Source: Caldiserica bacterium UBA4822
Lineage (GTDB): Bacteria > Caldisericota > Caldisericia > Cryosericales > Cryosericaceae
NCBI GenBank assembly: GCA_002402295.1
Contig: DHFO01000043.1
Coordinates: forward strand, 1 to 64,000
Length of the DNA stretch: 64,000 nt
Reading direction: 5' to 3'
Shown: positions 16,315 to 25,235 of the stretch, in pieces
Layout: the number at the start of each line of letters is the position of its first letter
How positions within the stretch are numbered: the stretch's first letter is position 1
Position numbers and translations under genes: made by a program
Notes under the pieces: model-generated
What the model saw: only the letters and a program-made list of their open reading frames with translations
Told to the model about the DNA's origin: nothing
Databases searched by the model: none

Positions 16315-18630
16315 TCAGGGAACCTCCTTCCATTCGTAGATATAGAAGGTTTGAACGGCCACATTACCACCGGATGCGGAAACGCGAATGGCCATCCGGT
16401 CCCCCTCCGAACCCGCTCCGAAGGTTCCGTAGACCGTGGAGGAGAGGGATGGGTATTTGGTGCCCGCGGTAAAGCTGGTTTTCCCGTCCCGGTCGCTTAG
16501 ATTCCTCGCGCTGCCTTTTTGTTCTCCCGCTTCATCAATGTAGAAAACCTGTGCTGAACCCCACCAACCGCCGGATTGATTGGAATGGTCGTTATGAAGA
16601 TGCGTGGCCGTCAGGTCGATCGAAAACTCTTCGTTCGGTAGAATCGTGGTCTTGGATGGCGCGGTCCAGGTTACCTGTCCTGACTCACTCAAGCCCGGTT
16701 TCAACCATGTATTGCCCTTGCCGATATAAGTTTGCGTAAATGTGGCGCTGCCTGCCGACGCGGCAATATCCCGACGCCAGCTGCCCTCGGTTTTTTTATT
16801 CTCGGCATCCAGCTTCGACTGCCAGTCATTAGTCTTGGTTTCTGTAAGCACCCAGGCGTATGTCGGAGCGGCCGGAGTGGCTGACGGCTTCACCTTTTCG
16901 ATATAGCCCTTTTCCTCCAGCCATTGATAAAACTCTCCTCTTCTTTCGGGCCCGAAGCTGATCCACATTGCGATGGCTTCGTTGAGGTTCGATTCTGCGC
17001 TTTCGCCGCTTTTCAGCACGGGCATCTCACCGCCGAACAGGTCGAGGATGTTTTTTCTGACGGCAAACAATGTACGGAGCCGGCTCTCAATATCCGTGTC
17101 AAACCCAAAACCGAAGGCACCTCTTTCCAGCAGCAGGTCTTTCTTGAAGCCCTCGATGATTCTAACGTACTCCGCTTCTTTTCCCTTGATGGTCTTCTCG
17201 CTTGCAAGGCGTTTTTCAAAGGTTTTCCGCAGGTTCGCTCCCGCTTGGCTCGCGATGCGCGCGCTCAGGGCTTTATCCTTGTCAAGCTCGCTTCTTGATA
17301 TGCCGTTGACCGCGCAGTAAGCGTTTTTGGCCTCCTCTTGAAGCCTTATCAGATACCCGCGCATTTGCGTCGCGCACATCAAAGCCCAGTCATCGTCGCT
17401 GACCGTCGCAAAGCCGCCGACCGTGTCTTTGACATAGTTTCTATACGCCTCGTCAAGCTCGTAATCCTTCCAGCTTGCGATGCCGGCGTCTATGACCTCC
17501 ACGGCGGCCTGATAAGCTCTGCCCACGGGGAAATATCCGATAAAGGCGGAGCTAAGCTCCTTTGTCGCGTCAGTATAATTGCCATCTTTTAGCTGAAGGG
17601 CTCCCTTGACCAGTCCCGTAGCCACAGCTGCTCCCTTACCCGTGATGTTATCCATCAGTGCGTCTTCCATTTTTAAATGTTTGATCAGCGCGTTTGCCGC
17701 CAATTCGCCGCATTTTACGCCGAAGTCCGCGACATCGCCCCGCTCTGTCGAAACCAGAAGGGTACCGAAGTCGGATTCCTTCGCGACGGAGCGCAGCAGC
17801 TTGCCTTTGACGGTTTCGTCCGAAATTCCCATGTTCTCAAAGGCTTCATTGAACGTATCCATGACCTTATCGGAAAAAGCCTTTTCGCGTTCTTCGTCCT
17901 CCCATACCTGCACCGCCATCTTTTGCGTATACAGCTTTATTTTTTCTTCCTCCGTCGGCTCGACCGCAGAAAAAAGCGAAAAATGATAGGTTTCAAAGGT
18001 GATATAGCCTTCGCTTACCTTGGTTATGGCGGGAAATATGTAATCCCAGCTTTCTCCGTTATAATAGGCCGCCAGATAAGCGTCAACCTTTTCTTTGGGA
18101 ATGCGCTGCTCCTTCGGAATTTGCATCGTGACCGTGACCGGGCGGCCCAGATAGACGCCGTTCTCACTGCCCGCCGCTATTTTTACCGGTGTTCCTATCC
18201 ATTTAAACGCGTCGTTTTGATAGTTTTCTCTTTCCGTTTCCGACAGGACGCTCATTGTCAGGGGAAGATCGCTTTCAAAGGCATTGGCCGGGATATCGAG
18301 CTGCCAGCCTGTCTGGGAAAGGTCGCCGACTGTCGTTTCCCTGTCCGGACGGACAGTTTGTTCAACCGTCGTTCCTTTTACAAAAGGATCACCGTCACCG
18401 CCGAAAAGCCGCGGTACAATCCCGATTCCGACTGCAAGGACAAGCACCACGGCGATAGCGGAAATCAGGATCTTCCTTGACGGCATCCCGCGCTTTTTTA
18501 CAAAGGTGTCCGCTGCTTTGGGTGCAGACGTTGTCTGTTCTATGTTCTGCGGCGCGGAAACCGCACCCCCGCGCGCAGATTTTACGTTGTCTGAAAGCTG
18601 AGCGCCGCAGTTTCTGTGAAGTCTACTCAT
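16315..18630 (-). CDS. large membrane-anchored surface protein with zinc-ribbon remnant and ZU5-like domain
   Basis: 771 aa from ATG 18630 with GGAGG 9 nt upstream. The start MSRLHRNCGAQLSDN is a half zinc ribbon (one Cys left of the usual four). A membrane helix at about 52-72 (ILISAIAVVLVLAVGIGIV) is followed by an extracellular ZU5-like domain (about 95-230, WQLDIPANAF to ITFETYHFSLFSAVEP), a long helical middle, and a C-terminal beta domain (about 600-771). This architecture is usual in Clostridia and foreign to the rest of the window. An IS5-type remnant ends about 30 nt upstream of the start, so the original promoter is probably lost. Confidence 0.7.
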   Translation of the reverse strand: MSRLHRNCGAQLSDNVKSARGGAVSAPQNIEQTTSAPKAADTFVKKRGMPSRKILISAIAVVLVLAVGIGIVPRLFGGDGDPFVKGTTVEQTVRPDRETTVGDLSQTGWQLDIPANAFESDLPLTMSVLSETERENYQNDAFKWIGTPVKIAAGSENGVYLGRPVTVTMQIPKEQRIPKEKVDAYLAAYYNGESWDYIFPAITKVSEGYITFETYHFSLFSAVEPTEEEKIKLYTQKMAVQVWEDEEREKAFSDKVMDTFNEAFENMGISDETVKGKLLRSVAKESDFGTLLVSTERGDVADFGVKCGELAANALIKHLKMEDALMDNITGKGAAVATGLVKGALQLKDGNYTDATKELSSAFIGYFPVGRAYQAAVEVIDAGIASWKDYELDEAYRNYVKDTVGGFATVSDDDWALMCATQMRGYLIRLQEEAKNAYCAVNGISRSELDKDKALSARIASQAGANLRKTFEKRLASEKTIKGKEAEYVRIIEGFKKDLLLERGAFGFGFDTDIESRLRTLFAVRKNILDLFGGEMPVLKSGESAESNLNEAIAMWISFGPERRGEFYQWLEEKGYIEKVKPSATPAAPTYAWVLTETKTNDWQSKLDAENKKTEGSWRRDIAASAGSATFTQTYIGKGNTWLKPGLSESGQVTWTAPSKTTILPNEEFSIDLTATHLHNDHSNQSGGWWGSAQVFYIDEAGEQKGSARNLSDRDGKTSFTAGTKYPSLSSTVYGTFGAGSEGDRMAIRVSASGGNVAVQTFYIYEWKEVP

Positions 18631-18659
18631 AGATAATCCTCCAAAATACAAAATGGCTC

Positions 18660-19305
18660 TAAGGCAACACCGCATAACTGCAAGTGCATGAGGCAAAATA
18701 CCAGCAATTCCACAAAACGGCGAACTGATGACGAAAACTTGCTGCGCGGGCAACCCAAATCAGGCTGCCAAGCATCGCTTGTCAACCAGATACAGATTTG
18801 CCAGCGCAAACATCATATGCAGTTTTGCCGTCTGCTTTCGCAGACCATGGTGCCAGGTTTTTCGATAGCTGAATAATCCTTTGACTGCCCCAAAAACATG
18901 CTCCACTTTTGCCCGTACTGAGGATTTCTTGTGTTCCGCTTTTTTTGCATACCATTGGCCGCTGGGACTAGGTTTTTCGATTTGTGTCGGTCGCCGATTG
19001 ATGATGTACTTGATTTTCTTGTTCTGGACATTACCGATATTATATCATTATCCCGCTTTTCTGCACCCAAATATCTGCTGTCGCAATGGACTTTCTCTTC
19101 TTCACCGTTTAATAGTTCCGGCATTTTTGCCACATCATGAACATTTACTGCGGTTACTTTCAGATGATGCACCAGCCCACTGTCTTTGTCCACTCCGATG
19201 TGTGCTTTGTATCCAAAATGCCACGAGTTTCCCTTTTCGGCCTGATGCGCATCCGGATCGCGCTCCAGCGGAACAGCCTCTGCCTCAATCCCCCTTCGTG
19301 GTCGC
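18660..19305 (-). mobile_element. decayed IS5-family element
   Basis: On the minus strand, AVPLERDPDAHQAEKGNSW, FGYKAHIGVDKDSGLVHHLK and NVHDV, then KVEHVFGAVKGLFSYRKTWH and QTAKLHMMFALANLYLVDKR, are the middle and C-terminal parts of an IS5-type DDE transposase. The two parts are in different frames (shift near 19040), and the N-terminal third is absent. The left part abuts the 3' end of the CoA-disulfide reductase gene. The right end (near 18660, GGCAACACCGCATAACTGC) lies just before the island's first gene. The element is inactive and marks the right junction of the island. Confidence 0.8.
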
Positions 19306-20937
19306 TGCTTCCCAGCTGGTATAGCCGCCGCTCAGGTTGGCGACCTGAAACCCATGCTGTGCTAGGATACGCTGTGCCACGTATGCGCGCAGGCCGACCT
19401 TGCAGTAGGTGACGATGATCTTCCGGTCCCTGGGCAGCTCATTCAGCCGTCCGCGCAGTTCCGGGAGGGGAATGGTCATGGCCCCGGGAATGAGGCCGCA
19501 CGACGTTTCCTCTGGCTGACGCACGTCCAGCAGGAGCGCCCCGCGAGCCAGCTCATCGTTCAGCTGCTCCGGTGCGACAGATTCCGTGAGTTGTGTGAGA
19601 TCGTTCTGGGCGACGAAACCCAGCATGTTGACCGGGTCCTTTGCGCTGCCATAAGGGGGTGCATAAGCCAGTTCCAAATCTGTGAGGTCGTCCACCGTTG
19701 CGCCCATCCGGATGGCCGTTGCCAGGACATCGATGCGCTTGTCCACACCGTCGTAGCCGGTCGCCTGAGCGCCGAACAGCTTGCCATCTGTTCCGTACAG
19801 CAGTTTGATATGCAAGGGCGTGCTGCCGGGATAGTAGCCGGCGTGCTGGCCGGGGTGAATGGTCACTGAGCGGAACGGGATACCCAGCCTGGTGAGCAGG
19901 GCGGTGCCTGCCCCAGTGGCTCCTGCCGCCAGGTCGAACACCTTCACGATAGATGTTCCCTGCGTGCCCCTGTAGATATCGTCCTGGCCGGCGATGTTGT
20001 TGGCAGCTATGCGGGCCTGCCTGTTTGCCGGCCCGGCCAGAGGGATGAGGGCTCGACTCTTCGTGACAAACTGCTCTACCTCGACGACATCACCGACAGC
20101 ATAGATGTCAGGGTCGCTGGTCCGCAGGTGGTCATCGACGACGACACCGTGCGTGGGGCCGATGGCCAGGCCTGCGTGTTCCGCAAGGTCTGTGTTCGGG
20201 CGAACGCCGATGGCAAGGACTACAAGGTCTGCTGTCAGTTGCTTTCCACTTGCCAGCGTGACCGTCAGTCTGCTGTCTGTTCCTTCAGCGAAGGAAGCCA
20301 CGCCGTCCCCGAGGTGGAGTTCGACGCCATGCGTCAACAGTTCCTGGTGGGCATATGCCGCCATGTCCGGGTCCAGAAAGGACAGGACCTGTGGAAGCAT
20401 CTCGACAAGGGCTACGTCCAGCTTCTGCTCGCGCAGATTCTCTGCCAGCTCCACCCCGATGAATCCACCACCAACGACGACGGCCCTCCGAGCGCCACTG
20501 CGGACAGCGGCGACGATGCGGTCCATGTCCGGGATGGTCCAGAGAGGAGTGATGCCCTTACTGTCAATGCCGGGGATGGGCGGACGCAGCGGCGAGCCGC
20601 CGGGCGAGAGAATCAGCTTGTCGTAATGGTCCGCCACATCGCTGCCTGTCGCCAGATTTCTGACGGTGACGGTGTGCGCCTGACGGTCGATAGCAGTGAC
20701 CTCATGACCCGTCAGAAAGTCGATGTTGAACCGTTCTTTCATGGACTGTGGCGTCTGAACCAGCAGCTGGCTGCGGTCCGGAATGACGCCGCCGACATGG
20801 TAGGGCAAGCCGCAGTTGGCGAAGCTGATGTAGTCACCCTTTTCGTACACGACAATCTCAGCGTTTTCGTCAAGGCGGCGAAGGCGCGCGGCGGCAGAAG
20901 CTCCTCCTGCATTGCCCCCGACAACAAGTACTCGCAT
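19285..20937 (-). CDS. cdr: CoA-disulfide reductase with C-terminal rhodanese domain
   Basis: 550 aa. It reduces CoA disulfide or related low-molecular-weight disulfides with NAD(P)H and contributes to thiol redox balance in the cytosol. The N-terminal FAD-binding GGNAGGASAAARLRR is followed by the single redox Cys42 in SFANCGLPYHVGG, an NAD-binding VVVGGGFIGVELAENLRE (about 152-170), and the FAD motif DIYAVGDVVE. A rhodanese domain (about 455-545) has CKVGLRA as its active-site loop with Cys. A Gly-rich ribosome-binding site (GGGGG) precedes ATG 20937. The last five residues (TTKGD) are encoded where IS5-derived sequence begins, so the native end may be slightly altered. Confidence 0.9.
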   Translation of the reverse strand: MRVLVVGGNAGGASAAARLRRLDENAEIVVYEKGDYISFANCGLPYHVGGVIPDRSQLLVQTPQSMKERFNIDFLTGHEVTAIDRQAHTVTVRNLATGSDVADHYDKLILSPGGSPLRPPIPGIDSKGITPLWTIPDMDRIVAAVRSGARRAVVVGGGFIGVELAENLREQKLDVALVEMLPQVLSFLDPDMAAYAHQELLTHGVELHLGDGVASFAEGTDSRLTVTLASGKQLTADLVVLAIGVRPNTDLAEHAGLAIGPTHGVVVDDHLRTSDPDIYAVGDVVEVEQFVTKSRALIPLAGPANRQARIAANNIAGQDDIYRGTQGTSIVKVFDLAAGATGAGTALLTRLGIPFRSVTIHPGQHAGYYPGSTPLHIKLLYGTDGKLFGAQATGYDGVDKRIDVLATAIRMGATVDDLTDLELAYAPPYGSAKDPVNMLGFVAQNDLTQLTESVAPEQLNDELARGALLLDVRQPEETSCGLIPGAMTIPLPELRGRLNELPRDRKIIVTYCKVGLRAYVAQRILAQHGFQVANLSGGYTSWEAATTKGD

Positions 20938-21058
20938 GTGTTCCCCCTGTCTGTTCTATTCTCTCGAATGCCCGATAGTCGAGCACCATAGTGTGCCTCG
21001 ATTGTAGTAGCAGTCAACACTGGGGACTTGACGGGATCGGTGTGACCAGGGTCTCCCC

Positions 21059-21087
21059 TTGTACAAGCAGGCGACTTCTGTCATACT
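21059..21087 (+). promoter_or_regulatory. sigma70-type promoter for the tocopherol-cyclase-like gene
   Basis: TTGTAC (21059-21064) and CATACT (21082-21087) are separated by 17 nt. The start codon lies 62 nt downstream. Confidence 0.5.
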
Positions 21088-21148
21088 CATCCTATGGACG
21101 TAGCAACGGACCGCGGCACTGTCACCCCGGGCGCCTGAGGGGACAGAC

Positions 21149-22144
21149 ATGCCAGTGAACCGGGAGCGTGACTCCCGGGCATTCAATACCTGGTACTTCA
21201 AAGTGGTTGACCCGGCTGAACGGCACATCTGGGCGATTATGCCGGGAGCGTGTCTGGACCGGCAGCGGGGCGCCTCCTTCTGTTTCGTCCGCATGCTGGA
21301 TGGCGTCACGGGACGCTGCGTAACGCACGAGTATCCCATAGAGCAGTTCTGGTCATCGCGCCGGGGCTTTGACATTGTCTGTGGCCACAGCCGATTCACA
21401 AGCACAGCGGCACAGCTCCATATGGAGGGTCCAGACCTGCGCCTTACGGGAGAGCTGCAGTTTGCCCATTCGCCCCAGTGGCCCCCGCGCCCATGGCTGC
21501 ACATACCCCGGGGGCCGGTACCCCCCGTTCCACTGCTTGAGGCGTCGCACCGTGTGCTGTCGCCGGATGCTCACATTACGGGCTCACTCATCATGGATGG
21601 TGATGAAGTTGTCTTCAGCGGTGGACATGGGTACATTGAGAGCGACGTGCCGACGCAGATGGCTGGCAGCTCGGTGTGGATTCAGTGCAATCACTTCGAC
21701 GAGCCAGACATGTCCCTGGTCGCTTCGGTGAGTGATGTAGCAGTCGCAGGACAGCTGCTCAGGCGAATCGTTATAGCGCTTGTGTCTGGGGGAGCAGTGT
21801 ACCGCTGGACGACCTGGAACGGTTCGCGTCTCACGCACTTCATGGCCGACGACCGGCACGCTGAGTTCACCGTGACAAACGGGCATCACGTCCTGGAAGT
21901 ATGGGCGGGAGGAGGGGCCCTGGCCCCACGGATGTTGCCCCCGCGCCCCGGCGTGGAAACCAGCGTGCTCGTGCACGAGCTGGACGCCACGGTGCAGATG
22001 CGCCTCATTTCAGGCAGTCGTGGAAGAGGTACGGTCCTTGCCGACTCTCGGGGACGTCACGCGGGCCTGGAGGTCGCGGGCGACACGGTACTCTTGTCAG
22101 GGAGTGCCGAGCCAGAATACCTCTCTGCCAGGCCGGCTCAGTAG
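21149..22144 (+). CDS. tocopherol-cyclase-like protein
   Basis: 331 aa; GAGGGGACA precedes ATG 21149. The central part HGYIESDVPTQMAGSSVWIQ, followed by CNHF, and the many Trp/Gly strands match the tocopherol cyclase-like family (GxGYxExxxGxxxPxxWxWxQ). The plant enzyme closes the chromanol ring, but bacterial members in anaerobes have no known substrate, and tocopherol synthesis is not expected here. It is divergent from the CoA-disulfide reductase, with a promoter in the 211-nt gap. Family assignment is firm, substrate unknown. Confidence 0.75.
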   Translation: MPVNRERDSRAFNTWYFKVVDPAERHIWAIMPGACLDRQRGASFCFVRMLDGVTGRCVTHEYPIEQFWSSRRGFDIVCGHSRFTSTAAQLHMEGPDLRLTGELQFAHSPQWPPRPWLHIPRGPVPPVPLLEASHRVLSPDAHITGSLIMDGDEVVFSGGHGYIESDVPTQMAGSSVWIQCNHFDEPDMSLVASVSDVAVAGQLLRRIVIALVSGGAVYRWTTWNGSRLTHFMADDRHAEFTVTNGHHVLEVWAGGGALAPRMLPPRPGVETSVLVHELDATVQMRLISGSRGRGTVLADSRGRHAGLEVAGDTVLLSGSAEPEYLSARPAQ

Positions 22145-22372
22145 GAAGTAGATGGCGTATTGCACGCGGCTCTGTTGAAATCCTCCCGGGGTGCCCCGTG
22201 GGCGCAGCAGTGCCTTCCGCCGCTCTCTATCGTCCTGCTCAAGTGGACTTGAAGGAGCCTCAGGGGGCGTTGGCAGATTGGTGAAGCGCCAAAGCTGGGA
22301 AGTTGGTACTCCTCTGCTATCATGCTATGGCGAGGGCGGGCCAGACTGGCATGAAAGGAACGGAGGATACGG

Positions 22373-23971
22373 ATGAATGAGTCAACGCCCCGGGTTGCCT
22401 ACTTCTGCATGGAATTCGGGTTGCACGAGGACCTGCATATCTACGCGGGAGGGCTAGGCATCCTGGCCGGGGATATCCTGAAGGCGGCCAGAGACGAAAA
22501 CCTGCCGATGGTGGGCGTTGGCATTCTGTGGCGCCAGGACTACACCGAGCAGTTCATCGACGAACAGGACCGCCCCTACGACTGCTACCATGAGTACCGC
22601 TACGACGTCCTTGAGGACACCGGCGTCGTTGTCACCGTTCCTATTCAGGAACTGCCGGTGCGCGTCAAGGTATGGAAGTGCACTGCCTATGGCAACGTGC
22701 CGCTGTACCTCCTTGACACCTTCCTTCCCGACAATCCGGGTTGGAACATCACCGCCCAGCTGTACGGAGGACTCGAGGAAGAACGCGTTGCGCAGGAGAT
22801 GATTCTGGGCATTGGCGGCGTGCGTGCCCTCCAGGCGCTGGGCATGCCGGTGGATATCTATCACTTCAATGACAGCCATGCGGTCTTCGCCGGCATGGAG
22901 CTTATCCGGCAGCAAATGGCAAATGGCGCTTCGTTTACGGATGCCCTGCTGTCGGTCAAGCAACACATCGTCTTCACGACGCACACACCGGTGTGGGCGG
23001 GCAACGAGGCGCACTCGCATCGCGTGCTGGCGTACATGAACGCCTACGACGGCCTCAGCTGGGAACAGGTAACTACCATCGGTGGCGACCCCTTCAGCAT
23101 GACCGCGGCTGGTATCCGCCTGTCCCGCAGGGCCAACGCGGTCTCGCAGCTGCACGGTCAGACGGCGCGCGAGATGTGGAAGAGTGTCCCGGGTGGTCCT
23201 GACATCCTTGCCATCACGAACGGCGTGCATTGCGGCACCTGGCAAGACGAGAGCATCCGTCAGGCGCACGCGGCGGGAGCTGACCTGTGGGAACGCCACA
23301 TGGCGCTCAAGCGGGCGGTCATCGACCTGGTGGAGCGGCGCAACGGTGTTAGTCTGGACGAGAATGTGCTGACCATCGGGTTCGCCCGGCGGGCAACGCC
23401 CTACAAGCGCAGCGACCTCATCTTCTCAGACCGGCAGATTATCGGCGAGCTGCTGCACAGTCGCAAGCTGCAGATTATTCTTGCGGGCAAGGCACACCCC
23501 AATGACATGGGAGGAAAGGCGACGATTACCAACATTGTGCGGATCGCGCGCGAGTTTCCCGAAAGCGTCGTCTTCGTGCAAGACTACGATATGGTTGTCG
23601 GCAAGATGCTGACGCGTGGCTGCGATGTCTGGCTCAACAACCCGGTCCGTCCTATGGAGGCAAGTGGCACTTCCGGCATGAAGGCTGCCATGAACGGTGT
23701 CCTGAACCTCAGCACGCTGGATGGGTGGTGGCCGGAAGGCTGTCAGCACGGCGTCAACGGATGGCAGTTTGGTGGAGGGTATCAGGGGAGCGACGCCAAC
23801 CAAGTGGACTCGGTCTCGCTGTACCAGGTTCTGCGCGGAGAGGTCATGCCGGCCTATTATGACCACCGTGCAGACTGGATGCGCATGATGCACGCCAGCG
23901 TAGCAATGGCCCAGTGGCAGTTCTCGGCGGCGCGCATGGTTCGTGAGTACTACGAGAGAATGTACACCTGA
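22373..23971 (+). CDS. glgP: alpha-glucan phosphorylase (GT35, short form)
   Basis: 532 aa, the short form found in many thermophilic and anaerobic bacteria (classical enzymes have about 800). It cleaves alpha-1,4-glucan with phosphate to glucose-1-phosphate in the cytosol. The N-terminus VAYFCMEFGLHEDLHIYAGG is typical. The PLP-lysine motif EASGTSGMKAAMNG is at about residues 429-442 with the Lys near 437, and GFARRATPYKRSDL binds phosphate. GGAGG precedes ATG 22373 (about 22362-22366). It points to glycogen or starch use; no other glycogen genes are in the window. The gap 22145-22372 shows no gene. Confidence 0.93.
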   Translation: MNESTPRVAYFCMEFGLHEDLHIYAGGLGILAGDILKAARDENLPMVGVGILWRQDYTEQFIDEQDRPYDCYHEYRYDVLEDTGVVVTVPIQELPVRVKVWKCTAYGNVPLYLLDTFLPDNPGWNITAQLYGGLEEERVAQEMILGIGGVRALQALGMPVDIYHFNDSHAVFAGMELIRQQMANGASFTDALLSVKQHIVFTTHTPVWAGNEAHSHRVLAYMNAYDGLSWEQVTTIGGDPFSMTAAGIRLSRRANAVSQLHGQTAREMWKSVPGGPDILAITNGVHCGTWQDESIRQAHAAGADLWERHMALKRAVIDLVERRNGVSLDENVLTIGFARRATPYKRSDLIFSDRQIIGELLHSRKLQIILAGKAHPNDMGGKATITNIVRIAREFPESVVFVQDYDMVVGKMLTRGCDVWLNNPVRPMEASGTSGMKAAMNGVLNLSTLDGWWPEGCQHGVNGWQFGGGYQGSDANQVDSVSLYQVLRGEVMPAYYDHRADWMRMMHASVAMAQWQFSAARMVREYYERMYT

Positions 23972-24039
23972 GATTCTGCCACGTTCACACTTTCTGCACG
24001 GTCCTGACTGGCTTTCGCATATCCTCTCTACAAATCCCA

Positions 24040-24060
24040 TGCCGGACAACAAGTCCGGCA
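24040..24060 (+). terminator. hairpin between glgP and asnA
   Basis: TGCCGGAC (24040-24047), loop AACAA, GTCCGGCA (24053-24060). It ends 19 nt before ATG 24080, so it could also act on the asnA leader. Confidence 0.5.
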
Positions 24061-24079
24061 CGCAGAAACGGAGCCTTGC

Positions 24080-25153
24080 ATGCCGACACAGATGGAAACG
24101 GGTCAGACGTACGTAAGCGGAGGGCTGTGCCTGCCGGATGGGTACCGACCGGCGCTCTCCCTGCGCGAAACCGAGCAGGCAGTCAAGTTCATCAAGGATA
24201 CCTTCCAGAGCGGGCTGGCTGCGGCACTCAACCTCACGCGCGTGTCTGCGCCCCTGTGTGTGACGGCCGCCTCCGGACTCAATGACCATCTGAACGGGGT
24301 AGAGCGACCGGTACGCTTTCCTGTGCCCGCCATCGGCGCCGATGCCGAGGTGGTGCAGTCGCTGGCCAAGTGGAAACGGGCAGCGCTTGCCGATTATGGA
24401 TTCCTTCATGGTGAGGGCCTGTACACGGACATGAACGCCATCCGCCCGGACGAGACCCTGGACAACCTTCACTCGGTCTACGTGGACCAGTGGGACTGGG
24501 AGCGTGTTATCTGTGCAGACGAGCGCAGTGTTCCGTTCCTTCAGGACATTGTCAGGGATATCTACGGTGTGGTGCTGCGGACCCAGCGGCTGGTTGCCGA
24601 GCGCTACCCGCGGGCCTCTGTGCCGCATCTTCCCCAGGAGCCGGTGTTCACCCGGAGCGAGGACCTTGAGGCGGACGATCCCGCGCACACGCCGCAGGAA
24701 CGAGTAGAGCGCCTGTGCCGTGAGGCAGGGGCGGTGTTCCTCATTGGTATCGGCGCGCCTCTGCGGAACGGTCTACCACAGGACGGACGGGCCGCCGACT
24801 ACGATGACTGGTCAACGCCGACAGACGCCGGGCACCGTGGCCTGAACGGCGACCTGTTCTTCTGGAACCCGCTGCTTGGCTGCGCCTTCGAGCTATCCTC
24901 CATGGGTGTCCGTGTCGACCCTCCAGCCCTGCTGCGCCAGCTGGAAGCGCGCGGTGAGCTGGCAAACTGCGAGCTGCCCTATCACCGCCGCCTGCTTGCG
25001 GGAGAGCTGCCCCTCACCATCGGCGGCGGCATCGGCCAGTCTCGCCTGTGCATGTTGCTCCTTCAAACCGCTCACATCGGCGAAGTCCAGTCTGGCATCT
25101 GGCCCGATCCTATGCGGTCTGCCTGCCGGGTGGCAGGCATTCCTCTGCTGTAA
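24080..25153 (+). CDS. asnA: aspartate-ammonia ligase (asparagine synthetase A)
   Basis: 357 aa, close to the usual 330-350. It makes asparagine from aspartate, ammonia and ATP; its class II aaRS-like fold is related to AspRS. Visible family segments are ETEQAVKFIKDTF, RVSAPLCVTAASGLNDHLNG, VQSLAKWKRAAL, LHSVYVDQWDWERVI and GGGIGQSRLCMLLLQTAHIG. GGAG lies 8 nt upstream of ATG 24080. A strong bidirectional hairpin follows the stop. Ammonia-dependent asparagine synthesis fits an anaerobe with ample ammonium. Confidence 0.95.
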   Translation: MPTQMETGQTYVSGGLCLPDGYRPALSLRETEQAVKFIKDTFQSGLAAALNLTRVSAPLCVTAASGLNDHLNGVERPVRFPVPAIGADAEVVQSLAKWKRAALADYGFLHGEGLYTDMNAIRPDETLDNLHSVYVDQWDWERVICADERSVPFLQDIVRDIYGVVLRTQRLVAERYPRASVPHLPQEPVFTRSEDLEADDPAHTPQERVERLCREAGAVFLIGIGAPLRNGLPQDGRAADYDDWSTPTDAGHRGLNGDLFFWNPLLGCAFELSSMGVRVDPPALLRQLEARGELANCELPYHRRLLAGELPLTIGGGIGQSRLCMLLLQTAHIGEVQSGIWPDPMRSACRVAGIPLL

Positions 25154-25182
25154 CCAGCTCCTCTCGCCTGCTGGAAACAGAT

Positions 25183-25212
25183 AAACCGCGCAGCCGGCCG
25201 GCTGCGCGGTTT
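25183..25212. terminator. bidirectional terminator, 30-nt perfect palindrome
   Basis: AAACCGCGCAGCCGG joins directly to its complement and ends in GGTTT on either strand. It lies between the convergent asnA and ABC exporter genes. Confidence 0.8.
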
Positions 25213-25235
25213 GCGTTCTCCTGTGACAAGAGCGG

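Noticed and set aside
23426..24688. 420-codon open frame on the minus strand
   Set aside because: Spans the end of glgP, a terminator hairpin and the start of asnA in antisense; no protein character.
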